Assembly (NCBI GenBank): GCA_947496145.1
Contig: CANMBS010000003.1
Location: 186,001-250,000, forward strand
Reading direction: 5' to 3'
Length of the DNA stretch: 64,000 bases
From: an uncultured Pseudovibrio sp.
Lineage (GTDB): Bacteria > Pseudomonadota > Alphaproteobacteria > Rhizobiales > Stappiaceae
The notes under the pieces were generated by a model. It was not told the origin of the DNA. It ran no database searches and saw only the letters and a list, made by a program, of their open reading frames with translations. Shown in pieces: positions 8,710 through 16,740 of this stretch; position 1 is the stretch's first letter; each line of letters opens with the position of its first letter. The position numbers were made by a program, and so were the translations under genes.

Positions 8710-10039
8710 TGGTCAGTCCTTCAATAACCACTGTAGGCGTAGCAACTGCATAACGCTCATCCAGATCAGAAGCTGGTGTCAGGTTCAGGAACATGTCCTT
8801 CATGTTTCCTGCAATGGTGATTTCGCTTACCGGATAGGCGATTTCGCCGTTTTCGATCCAGAAGCCTGAAGCACCGCGTGAATAATCACCAGTTACACCG
8901 TTTGCGCCGTGTCCGATCAGGTCAGTGACTAACAGACCCTCGCCGATATCCTTTAAGATTTCTTCCGGTGTTTTTTCACCCGCCTGAAGTGTCAGGTTGG
9001 TTGCTCCCGGAGAAGTGGCTGAACCGGACCGTCGGGCACGACCATTCGAGGTCAAGCCTAATTCCCGGGCGGAGTATCCATCCAGAAACCAATGCCCAAG
9101 AATGCCATCTTCGATCATGTTTAAGTACTCAGCACCAGTACCTTCTGCATCAAATGGAGCAGTACCACCACCACGCGCTTTAAATGGATCATCAAAGATT
9201 GTTATGCCCTTAGCAAAAACCTGCTCACCCATCTTTTCTTTCAGGAAGCTTGTTCCACGTGCAATAGCTGCGCCGTTAATGGCACCAGCAAAGTGCCCCA
9301 GAAGCGAGCGTGCTGTACGCGGTTCGTAAACCACTGGTGCCTTGCGGGTCTCTAGCTGTCGTGGGTTGAGACGACGTACGGTGCGCTCACCAGCAATACG
9401 CCCTACCTCTTCTGCACTCATCAGGTCATCCCAGTAGGTGCGGGAGTCGAACTCATAATCGCGCTCCATGCCAGTGCCTTCGCCTGCAATCGCTGTCATA
9501 GAGTATCCAGAGCGAGAGCGTTGGTAAGCACCGACAAAACCGTGGCTCGTAGCCAGTACGATACCGGAGAGGCCCCAGCTTGCACCTGCACCGCCAGATT
9601 TTGAAACACCTTCAACCGCCAGCGCAGCATTTTCTGCATCCAATCCCATTTTGGTGAGTTCTTCGGCGCTGACTTCACGCGGATCAATCAGATCGAGCTG
9701 AGGAATTTCTTTAAGGAGACGTTCTGGTTCAGCAAGGCCAGCGAAGGGATCTTCTGGCGTGACTTTTGCCATTTCGACAGCACGAGCAGCAAGCTCAGCC
9801 GGATCATCGCTTGCATTGGAGGAAACACTGGCGACTTGCTTGCCTACAAAGACCCGTAGGGTTACATCATTGCCCTCGGCGCGATCAGTATTTTCAACCT
9901 CACCTTCGCGTACAGAAACAGACAATGACATGCCAGTTACTGCGATTGCGTCTGCTGCATCTGCTCCAGCGGCTTTTGCGGCTTCCACCAAGCTCAACGC
10001 CTGCTCTTCAAGCTTTAAATTGGCAATTGCGTCAGACAT
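8696..10039 (-). CDS. pmbA: TldD/PmbA family protease regulator PmbA
   Basis: This 447-residue protein matches PmbA throughout, including GVSKSGGAGASWGLSG, the NPRQLETRKAPVVYEPRTA block, and the C-terminal GANGVTGDYSRGASGFWIEN segment that marks this family. In Escherichia coli TldD and PmbA (TldE) form a heterodimeric metallopeptidase; the PmbA subunit lacks the HExxxH motif, and none is seen here. The open frame runs further upstream to 10099, but the ATG at 10039 has AGGAGG eight bases before it and is the right start. It heads the pmbA-cysQ-DUF4170-DUF374-waaA-lpxK minus-strand run. tldD is not in the window. Confidence 0.93.
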   Translation of the reverse strand: MSDAIANLKLEEQALSLVEAAKAAGADAADAIAVTGMSLSVSVREGEVENTDRAEGNDVTLRVFVGKQVASVSSNASDDPAELAARAVEMAKVTPEDPFAGLAEPERLLKEIPQLDLIDPREVSAEELTKMGLDAENAALAVEGVSKSGGAGASWGLSGIVLATSHGFVGAYQRSRSGYSMTAIAGEGTGMERDYEFDSRTYWDDLMSAEEVGRIAGERTVRRLNPRQLETRKAPVVYEPRTARSLLGHFAGAINGAAIARGTSFLKEKMGEQVFAKGITIFDDPFKARGGGTAPFDAEGTGAEYLNMIEDGILGHWFLDGYSARELGLTSNGRARRSGSATSPGATNLTLQAGEKTPEEILKDIGEGLLVTDLIGHGANGVTGDYSRGASGFWIENGEIAYPVSEITIAGNMKDMFLNLTPASDLDERYAVATPTVVIEGLTIAGS

Positions 10040-10353
10040 TCGCACGAACCTCCTGTTGTCTTGTTCTTCGTGTTTAGGGCGTGCCTGCCATAAGAGCAAG
10101 CGTACCTCCTGAGAAACGAGGGGCTTTACGCAGAAATTGCAAGGTTCCAGCAGACTTCTCTTTCATATTTGGCAGGTCCGGGGTGTTATTCAAATTTTAG
10201 CCAGTTCGTCAGGAGTTCGCTAAGCCTCTTCGCAATCATAGTATTTTAACCATTTGAGTTAAGAACTTACGCAGATTCGCCCCTGTAATTTTTCATTAGT
10301 TAGAAAAGAATTTGATTTGAGATCTTCACACCTGTGAAGCAAGGGGCAGTTTC
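10040..10353. promoter_or_regulatory. Divergent intergenic region, pmbA / DUF6101 gene, with hairpin near the start
   Basis: These 314 bases separate two divergent genes and hold no further gene. A perfect inverted repeat, CTTCACA-CC-TGTGAAG (10324-10339), ends two bases before the AAGGGG ribosome binding site of the rightward gene. It could be an operator or a leader hairpin that affects access to that site. Confidence 0.5.
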
Positions 10354-10962
10354 GTGATCAACTACACATCGCAGTTTTTCGGTCATGCCAGCAATGACAA
10401 TCACGGCAGCCACGTGCGTGTCTCTCTACCATTTCGGATGCAAGCAGACTTGCCCGATGATCTTCTTGAAACTCCCGGACTTAACAGATCCGATATCCGC
10501 ATTGATCCCGACAAGGTCTTAATCCGACGTGAAATGGGTGGCCTCCCGCTTACTCTTACTGTGCCTCTGGGGTCTTATTCTGGCATTGCTGCGAAGATAC
10601 TGGTCAATGAAATCAATAATGAGCTTGAGTATCAGGTGATGCTTTTGCATCGAGATCACGCGCTCTCGATTCCACTTTTTGTTAGTCAGGACATGGAACA
10701 GACTGCTGACTATTGGGAGGAGTGGTCGGACACCTTGCATTTGCCGCTGCTAACAATAGATAGTGACGGCACCTCAAAGCTCGCCCGTCTTGGACTAAAT
10801 ACCTGCTCCAGAGGAGAGCCGCTGCCTCGCCGGAAACTGCGTGCGCTCACGGGAAGACGCCCACGGTTTCTGGTTGATCGTGAAACTGGCAAGCCAACAC
10901 CACTGCAAAAAGTGTTAGCACGTTCACGCCGGTTTACTTCTTTGCGCCGCAGGAAGCCTTAA
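10354..10962 (+). CDS. DUF6101-like conserved protein
   Basis: This 202-residue protein has no signal peptide or membrane segment. The central part (IRIDPDKVLIRREMGGLPLTL, then PLGSYSGIAAKI) and the very basic C-terminus (RGEPLPRRKLRALTGRRPRF, then RRFTSLRRRKP) resemble proteins annotated as DUF6101 in Rhizobiales, where they also neighbour ubiA. The start is GTG at 10354, preceded by AAGGGG. The basic tail might contact nucleic acid or membrane, but no function is known. Its stop overlaps the convergent ubiA stop by four bases. Confidence 0.65.
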   Translation: MINYTSQFFGHASNDNHGSHVRVSLPFRMQADLPDDLLETPGLNRSDIRIDPDKVLIRREMGGLPLTLTVPLGSYSGIAAKILVNEINNELEYQVMLLHRDHALSIPLFVSQDMEQTADYWEEWSDTLHLPLLTIDSDGTSKLARLGLNTCSRGEPLPRRKLRALTGRRPRFLVDRETGKPTPLQKVLARSRRFTSLRRRKP

Positions 10963-11903
10963 AAGTAATAGGTCGCAAGACCGTCCAGAACCAAACCAGC
11001 AAACAAGATCAGCCCAAAGGTTGAATTGGACCTGAACAACGCAAGGCACTGGTCCGGATCATTAATATCTAAAACGCGAATCTGGTTGAACAAATGTAGT
11101 GCGCCGAGCGTCAGTCCGACAAAAGCGACTGGTCCACTTCCAGCAAACGCAAGAGCTCCGGCAAAAAACAGTAGCGTAGCCCCATAAAGGAAGACTAAGG
11201 CCTGACGTGTCTTTTCACCAAACAAGCGTGCAGTTGAACGCACGCCTACGAGCGCGTCGTCCTCTTTGTCCTGATGGGCATAGATGGTGTCATACCCGAT
11301 TGTCCATAGAACACCGCCGCAATACAGAAGGATCGGAGCTAAGGAGAGACTTCCGAAGACTGCTGCCCAGCCGAACAAAGCCCCCCATGAGAATGCCAGC
11401 CCAAGCACCAGCTGCGGCCAGTCGGTGATCCGTTTCATAAACGGATAAGCTGCTACAATGACAAGAGAAGAAGCGCCAAGCACAATTGCAAAACCATTAA
11501 ACTGCAAGAGAACAATTAGTCCTACAAGCGCCTGTAAAATTGTAAAGATCTTGGCTTGCCTGCTTGTAACCTGGCCTGAGGGAATGGGACGGGAACGTGT
11601 GCGTTCCACTTTATCGTCGATGTCCTTGTCAACGATATCATTGTAGGTACAACCAGCCCCGCGCATCGCCACAGCACCAATAAACATCAGCACTGCATAC
11701 CAGATATTCGGGATCGGAGCGCCGGCAACGTTGGATGCTAATGCGAGAGACCAAAGGCAAGGCCACATAAGGAGATACCAGCCAATCGGGCGTTCCCATC
11801 TGGCCAGACGCGCAAAGGGACGAAGTGCTGGTGGAAGACGAGTGTCCACCCAATGGCGCTTTATCGCATCTGCGACTGGTCCAGTGTCTTTGGTTTTGAA
11901 CAT
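10959..11903 (-). CDS. ubiA: 4-hydroxybenzoate polyprenyltransferase UbiA
   Basis: This 314-residue inner-membrane enzyme with about eight transmembrane helices attaches the polyprenyl chain to 4-hydroxybenzoate in ubiquinone synthesis. Both Asp-rich magnesium-diphosphate motifs are present: NDIVDKDIDDKVERTRSRP near residue 90 and YDTIYAHQDKEDD near 212. RWERPIGWYLLMWPCLWSL near residue 34 is also typical. The ATG at 11903 is preferred because it follows GGTGAGGTGG; the open frame reaches back to 11963. The chain length (probably Q10 in this group) is set by another enzyme. Confidence 0.95.
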   Translation of the reverse strand: MFKTKDTGPVADAIKRHWVDTRLPPALRPFARLARWERPIGWYLLMWPCLWSLALASNVAGAPIPNIWYAVLMFIGAVAMRGAGCTYNDIVDKDIDDKVERTRSRPIPSGQVTSRQAKIFTILQALVGLIVLLQFNGFAIVLGASSLVIVAAYPFMKRITDWPQLVLGLAFSWGALFGWAAVFGSLSLAPILLYCGGVLWTIGYDTIYAHQDKEDDALVGVRSTARLFGEKTRQALVFLYGATLLFFAGALAFAGSGPVAFVGLTLGALHLFNQIRVLDINDPDQCLALFRSNSTFGLILFAGLVLDGLATYYF

Positions 11904-11937
11904 TGCCACCTCACCTACTCCCGACGCTATCAGGATC

Positions 11938-12426
11938 CTAAAAGCTGATGGGGAACTCCTCATCGCTGTGAATGACCTTTTCCAACAAATCGACGCTTTG
12001 CGTCAAGAAGCCAAAATCCTCGAAGAACTGTTTTCTCTCTTTTCCCTGCGTTCTCTTCAGTGAGACTTCCATCTTGATGACGGACTTTTGCGAGAGTTCA
12101 TCTTCCAGTTCTCGCAGTACTTTGGGCAATAATCGCTCAATACCGTCAATGGAGGCCAGAGCAATTTGCTCTATGAAACCCACCTTCCCTCCTGCCCGGA
12201 CACTGAAGCGATAATTGACAAGCACGAAACCGAGAGTCTTTCCGGCACTTCTAATCAACCACGCCTGCCCGGCACTCGGGTCTACGAGCAACCTGCGTGC
12301 TGTCTCTTCAAGGGACAGGACTGGCTCAGAGAGCGTGTCCTGTTCGCCCCACTTTGCCAGCAGGTCAAAAAATTCTTTCATAAACAGTGGGGTAACCAGT
12401 AACAGTTCGACTGATTGACGAGGCAT
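11938..12426 (-). CDS. GNAT-like acetyltransferase, divergent
   Basis: This 162-residue soluble protein has the broad GNAT plan: a helix-rich N-terminus (LLLVTPLFMKEFFDLLAKW), a strand region (GKTLGFVLVNYRFSVRAGGK, GFIEQIAL) and a C-terminal FFEDFGFL element. The canonical acetyl-CoA loop (Q/RxxGxG/A) is not clear, so binding of acetyl-CoA is uncertain. It lies head-to-head with purD and upstream of ubiA. The ATG at 12426 is preceded by GGAGAG. I do not recognise a specific substrate. Confidence 0.6.
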   Translation of the reverse strand: MPRQSVELLLVTPLFMKEFFDLLAKWGEQDTLSEPVLSLEETARRLLVDPSAGQAWLIRSAGKTLGFVLVNYRFSVRAGGKVGFIEQIALASIDGIERLLPKVLRELEDELSQKSVIKMEVSLKRTQGKERKQFFEDFGFLTQSVDLLEKVIHSDEEFPISF

Positions 12427-12547
12427 TTTGCTCTCTCCGAAGCGGTTGTTCGTTTACTGACAGCCAGACTCATGGTACAGGCTGCATCACACACTTGACG
12501 CGCAACTCGGGGACCTGTTCCCTTCTTAATTTCAGGGTCTACCTCTT

Positions 12548-13828
12548 ATGAATATTCTGCTCATTGGTTCTGGCGGGCGTGAGCACGCGCTGGCATGGTC
12601 CTTGGCAAAGTCTCCGGTACTTAACGAACTGTTTGTTGCTCCGGGCAACGCAGGAATTGAGCAGTTTGCTCAGTGTGTGTCGCTTGATGCAACAGACCAT
12701 CGCAGCGTGATTGAATTTTGCCGACTACACGATGTGCATTTTGTCGTGGTTGGCCCGGAAGCTCCTCTTGTCGAAGGACTTGCTGACAGCCTTCGCCACG
12801 CTGATCTTCGCGTGTTTGGTCCGTCTTCGGCTGCTGCACAGCTGGAAGGCTCCAAAGGCTTTACAAAAGACATGTGTGCACGGGCAAACATCCCAACCGC
12901 AGCATATGGTCGATTTGATGACGCTGAAACGGCAAAAGCTTATGTCCGCGAGCAAGGTGCACCTATCGTCGTGAAGGCTGACGGTCTTGCTGCTGGTAAG
13001 GGCGTCATTATTGCGATGAATGAGCAAGATGCACTGGATGCAATTGATAGCTGCTTTAACGGTGCTTTTGGGGCTGCTGGTGCTGAAGTCGTGGTTGAAG
13101 AATTTCTGGAAGGGGAAGAGGCAAGCTTCTTTGTCCTTTCTGATGGTGTCCACGCTCTGCCTTTGGCAACGGCTCAGGATCACAAACGTGCTTTTGACGG
13201 TGATGAAGGCCCAAACACTGGCGGCATGGGGGCTTACTCCCCTGCTCCTGTGATGAACGATGACCTGGTGGAACAGGTGATGAAAGAGATCATCTACCCA
13301 ACCATTGAAGATATGAAAAAGCACGGCAGTCCGTTTCAGGGAGTGCTTTTCGCTGGCCTCATGATCACCAAGGATGGCCCGAAGCTGATTGAACACAATG
13401 TACGTTTCGGCGACCCGGAATGTCAGGTCCTTATGATGCGCCTGAAAACTGACTTGCTTCCAATTCTTCTGGGCTGTGCGGAAGGTACTCTTGATCAAGT
13501 GGACGCGGAATGGCACTCAGACCCGGCAATCACCGTTGTAATGGCTTCCAAGGGTTATCCTGGGTCCTATGAGAAACTGACAGAAATCAACGGTATTGAA
13601 GAGGCGGCGAACGATCCTGACGTTGAGATTTTCCACGCAGGTACAGTTTCTGCAGATGGCAAACTGCTTTCTAACGGTGGACGTGTATTGAATGTGACCG
13701 CACGCGCTGCAACCGTGTCCGAGGCTCGTGAGAAAGCTTATGCAGCTATTGAGAGGATTGACTGGCCGGACGGCTTCTACCGCAAAGACATCGGCTGGCG
13801 CGCAATTGAGCGGGAAGCGGTAAGTTAA
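12548..13828 (+). CDS. purD: Phosphoribosylamine-glycine ligase PurD
   Basis: This 426-residue ATP-grasp enzyme makes glycinamide ribonucleotide, step two of purine synthesis. Visible signatures are the N-terminal [15 protein letters not shown], the ATP-grasp lid [15 protein letters not shown] near residue 140, [21 protein letters not shown] near residue 215, and [12 protein letters not shown] near 290. Length is normal and the gene is intact. It is a single-gene unit with divergent neighbours on its left and a strong palindromic terminator downstream. Confidence 0.97.
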   Translation: MNILLIGSGGREHALAWSLAKSPVLNELFVAPGNAGIEQFAQCVSLDATDHRSVIEFCRLHDVHFVVVGPEAPLVEGLADSLRHADLRVFGPSSAAAQLEGSKGFTKDMCARANIPTAAYGRFDDAETAKAYVREQGAPIVVKADGLAAGKGVIIAMNEQDALDAIDSCFNGAFGAAGAEVVVEEFLEGEEASFFVLSDGVHALPLATAQDHKRAFDGDEGPNTGGMGAYSPAPVMNDDLVEQVMKEIIYPTIEDMKKHGSPFQGVLFAGLMITKDGPKLIEHNVRFGDPECQVLMMRLKTDLLPILLGCAEGTLDQVDAEWHSDPAITVVMASKGYPGSYEKLTEINGIEEAANDPDVEIFHAGTVSADGKLLSNGGRVLNVTARAATVSEAREKAYAAIERIDWPDGFYRKDIGWRAIEREAVS

Positions 13829-13850
13829 CGCAATTATCTGGCATTCTTAC

Positions 13851-13890
13851 AAAAATCCTCCGAAGCATGCTTCGGAGGAGTTCTTGTTTT
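13851..13890. terminator. Bidirectional terminator between purD and the luxR-type gene
   Basis: A perfect 24-base palindrome (13856-13879, half-site TCCTCCGAAGCA) is preceded by AAAAA and followed by a T-rich run (TTCTTGTTTT), so it can stop transcription arriving from either side. It serves purD and the convergent luxR-type gene. Confidence 0.85.
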
Positions 13891-14081
13891 ACACTATCAG
13901 GTCAGGCAACGACAGCTTGTACCTAAACCAACAGATTAAATTCATAAAACACACAACAGCTGCATGAAGCGAAAACAGTGCTATGCAGGGCTAAAGCGAA
14001 ACCTTCAGCCTCGCCAATATGCATAGGCCCACAACTTTTAGCAATGAGGGGATTTCCCTGATATGCTAAAGTTGTAACAGG

Positions 14082-14846
14082 TTACGGGCACAGCAACTGA
14101 AAGCTCATTGCCCTTGCAACTGCATGTGTACGGTTGGTCACCTGCAACTTATTACATGCTCGCTTAATATGGTGTTCAACGGTTTTCTCTGAGAGATTGA
14201 GGATGTGGGCGATCTCTTTATTTGCCCTTCCTGCGCTTAGCCAAAGCAAGCATTCATGCTCTCTTGACGTAAAATCAAAAAAAGCTGCGAGTTGCTCAGG
14301 TTCCTGCACGCAAGAGTGAAATAGCTGCACAGCCTTCTTGAGACCAGAGTATTTAGCAGCCATTTGCTGCTCAAAATTACGTTGTGTATGCTCGCAGGAT
14401 GCGAAGCTCACTCCGCCAACCAAGAGCTTATTTGTGCACTCAAGTGGCGTTGTTACGCCAAATTTCAACCCTGCTGCTCTCACATCACTGATAAACTTCG
14501 AATCAACTCCATCGGCATTTTTTACAGTGTAATCGGTCCAGAGCTGATCCGCCTTCTTTCCACTGAGCAGATGATCTACACCGGGATCTTTGAAGTAGTA
14601 ATTGCTGGAATAATAGTGTTCTACCCACTGAGTTGCATGATTGGTCAAACAAATAGGCTGGCGGTCTTCTAACTGCCCTTCGATTTTGGGAAGTACAATA
14701 TAAACCCCTTTTTCAAAACCCAGATTTCCAGCAAAATCTGTCAGGTGTTGCCAGCGGGATTGTAACGATGAGCAATCCGAGAGTTCCAGAGAAAATTGCA
14801 GTAGATTTTTGTCAATACCTGCAGGGTAACCCGTGGCATAGTTCAT
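14082..14846 (-). CDS. LuxR-family quorum-sensing regulator without adjacent synthase (LuxR solo)
   Basis: This 254-residue protein has an N-terminal autoinducer-binding domain and a C-terminal LuxR helix-turn-helix (TSREHECLLWLSAGRANKEI, then LSEKTVEHHIKRACNKLQV). The AHL-pocket residues are kept with canonical spacing: Trp74, Tyr78, Asp87 and Pro88 match TraR Trp57, Tyr61, Asp70 and Pro71, and Trp103 is near the position of TraR Trp85. So it should bind an acyl-homoserine lactone or similar signal and control transcription in the cytoplasm. No luxI-type gene occurs in the window. The ATG at 14846 was chosen; a GTG at 14855 is possible. Target genes are unknown; the divergent patatin gene is the nearest candidate. 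Confidence 0.9.
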   Translation of the reverse strand: MNYATGYPAGIDKNLLQFSLELSDCSSLQSRWQHLTDFAGNLGFEKGVYIVLPKIEGQLEDRQPICLTNHATQWVEHYYSSNYYFKDPGVDHLLSGKKADQLWTDYTVKNADGVDSKFISDVRAAGLKFGVTTPLECTNKLLVGGVSFASCEHTQRNFEQQMAAKYSGLKKAVQLFHSCVQEPEQLAAFFDFTSREHECLLWLSAGRANKEIAHILNLSEKTVEHHIKRACNKLQVTNRTHAVARAMSFQLLCP

Positions 14847-14868
14847 TGTATGCACCGCATAATTGAAG

Positions 14869-14919
14869 TTACAATCACCGCGCTACAATTGTATTTGCTG
14901 CGTTCAGCAGTTTACAATC
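14869..14919. promoter_or_regulatory. Dyad-rich control region upstream of the luxR-type gene
   Basis: Three symmetric elements cluster here: a perfect palindrome TACAATTGTA (14884-14893), an inverted repeat TGCTG-CGTT-CAGCA (14896-14909) and two direct copies of TTACAATC (14869-14876, 14912-14919). The TGCTG/CAGCA dyad has the CTG...CAG outer pattern of lux boxes but is shorter than the usual 18-20 bases. This could be the operator for the luxR-type gene or its divergent neighbour. Confidence 0.35.
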
Positions 14920-15065
14920 CAGCGGTTGATGCGACTTTCCAATACTCTCAAACTTCACTTAAGTGATTTCATTTTAATTATGACCAGAATTTCACATGTT
15001 TCAATTGGAAAGCAAGCGAGAACACCTATATTTTCATTGACGGATATTAAAGGGATAAGCTTTCA

Positions 15066-15917
15066 ATGAGTACTCCAAGGATCGGACTTGCTCTAGGTGG
15101 TGGAGGTGCCCGTGGCCTTTCCCACATTCCTGTTTTACAGGCGCTGGATGACATGGGTCTCACACCACATGCGATTACCGGCACATCCATTGGCGCTTTG
15201 ATTGGTGCAGGATATGCAGGTGGGATGAGTGGAGATCAGCTTGAAGCCTTCACTCTCGAAACGCTTGGTGAATGGAAGAAAGTGCTTGGCAAACTGGTTG
15301 AGGTTAGCATGCCCAAGCGCTTTGCTGATCTGCTTGGTAGCAAGACAAGTTTTGGTCAGTTTGATTCCAAACGTGTTCTTGAAGTTTTTGTTGGCGATGC
15401 CTTGAAGAAGGATTTTTCAGAGCTGTCCATTCCTTTTCAGGCTATTGCAGCTGACTACTACAAGGCTGAGGAAGTTCGTTTTAGCTCCGGTAACCTTATT
15501 GATGCTGTTTCCGCAAGCATCGCCATACCGTTTGTTTTCAAGCCAGTACACCTTAACGAGACTGTTCTCATCGATGGCGGCGTCGTGAATCCCCTGCCCT
15601 TTGATGTGTTGCCCAATGAGTGCGACATCGTGATTGCAGTTGATGTTGTCGGAACACCAAGAAAAGATGAAAAGCGGCTTATGCCCAGCGCTACGGAAAG
15701 TGTTTTTGGCGCCACCCAAATTCTAATGCAGACCATCTCTCAGGAGAAACTTCGGGTTCGCACACCAGAAATTTCTGTATTCCCAAACATCAAGCAGTAT
15801 CAAGTACTTGATTTTATGAAGGCTAAAGAAATTCTGGATGACAGTGCTATGCTGCGCGAAGAGGTAAAAGTTGAGCTTGACCAGAAGATCGAGAACTACC
15901 TAATCTCTCAGGAATAA
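15066..15917 (+). CDS. Patatin-like phospholipase, RssA type
   Basis: This 283-residue protein has the full patatin toolkit: the oxyanion loop GGGGARG at residues 11-17, the serine nucleophile motif GTSIG at about 40-44, and the catalytic Asp in IDGGVVNPLP near residue 172. It lacks a signal peptide, so it is probably cytosolic or peripherally membrane-bound and cleaves acyl esters of phospholipids. The ATG at 15066 follows AAGGGATAAG. It is followed within 25 bases by fdhD, so the two may share a transcript. Substrate is unknown. Confidence 0.92.
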   Translation: MSTPRIGLALGGGGARGLSHIPVLQALDDMGLTPHAITGTSIGALIGAGYAGGMSGDQLEAFTLETLGEWKKVLGKLVEVSMPKRFADLLGSKTSFGQFDSKRVLEVFVGDALKKDFSELSIPFQAIAADYYKAEEVRFSSGNLIDAVSASIAIPFVFKPVHLNETVLIDGGVVNPLPFDVLPNECDIVIAVDVVGTPRKDEKRLMPSATESVFGATQILMQTISQEKLRVRTPEISVFPNIKQYQVLDFMKAKEILDDSAMLREEVKVELDQKIENYLISQE

Positions 15918-15941
15918 CACAAAGAGATATTGGAGACAGGG

Positions 15942-16694
15942 TTGTCTGTTCAGGGCACTGAGTGGCAAACACCGGACACCACAGAAAGGCAGCTTCCGCC
16001 GGAAGTTCCAGCGGCAGTTACTTTAAATGGTGAAGGGTTTGCTGTGTTCATGGTAACCCCCCGCGATCTTGAGGATTTTGCAATCGGGTTTGCCATTAGT
16101 GAAGCAATCGTCTCCAGCTTCGATGATATACAAGCTGTTACTTTGCATGAGCATGGGGCCGAAGGGCGAAGCATCGACCTTACAATTGATGATGATGCCT
16201 TTTTTGCAGCATTAAAACGAAAGCGGCTTCTGACCGGAACCACGGGCTGCGGCCTGTGCGGGCTGGATAGCATTCGTGCAGCCATGCGAGCCCTTGCTCC
16301 TCTTAGCCCACATCCAGTGCCATCAACGAATAGTATCAGCGCTACGTTTGAGGCGATGCAGTCCCGGCAAATGCTCAACGACATTTACGGAGGCGGTCTG
16401 CATGCAGCAGCGGTTTGCTCTGAGGGCAGGCTCATTGCTGTGCGTGAAGACATCGGGCGTCACAATGCCATGGACAAAGCGCTTGGGGCTGGGGCTCGCA
16501 GCGGTGAAACTATTGACATGGTCATCACCACCAGCAGGTGCAGCTCAGATCTGGTTCAAAAAGCGGTTAGTGCACGGGTGGGTACACTGGCTGTCATGGC
16601 AACTCCCAGCGACCTCGCCGTTCAACTGGCACAAGAGAATTGTTTAAACTTGTTTAGCTGCAACCGTGGATACAGCTTCACACGCTACAGCTGA
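15942..16694 (+). CDS. fdhD: Formate dehydrogenase accessory sulfurtransferase FdhD
   Basis: FdhD passes sulphur from IscS-type desulphurases to the molybdenum bis-PGD cofactor, which formate dehydrogenases need for activity. The CxxC motif (GCGLCG) is at about residues 102-105, and VREDIGRHNAMDKALG near residue 170 is diagnostic. No ATG gives a full-length protein. The TTG at 15942 has GGAG six bases upstream and is preferred over a TTG at 15930. It is followed 46 bases later by a FdhF/YdeP-type oxidoreductase, its presumed client. Confidence 0.93.
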   Translation: MSVQGTEWQTPDTTERQLPPEVPAAVTLNGEGFAVFMVTPRDLEDFAIGFAISEAIVSSFDDIQAVTLHEHGAEGRSIDLTIDDDAFFAALKRKRLLTGTTGCGLCGLDSIRAAMRALAPLSPHPVPSTNSISATFEAMQSRQMLNDIYGGGLHAAAVCSEGRLIAVREDIGRHNAMDKALGAGARSGETIDMVITTSRCSSDLVQKAVSARVGTLAVMATPSDLAVQLAQENCLNLFSCNRGYSFTRYS

Positions 16695-16740
16695 GCGACT
16701 CAGTGAGTTCGCGAGCGTTAAATGCGTGTAGGAGTGCGGT

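Noticed and set aside
12725-13516. 263-codon minus-strand open frame in purD
   Set aside because: Antisense to intact purD, with no family features.
14074-14085. GTAAC-AG-GTTAC dyad at the end of the luxR-type gene
   Set aside because: It is short and overlaps the stop codon; purD and luxR are already served by the palindrome at 13856-13879.
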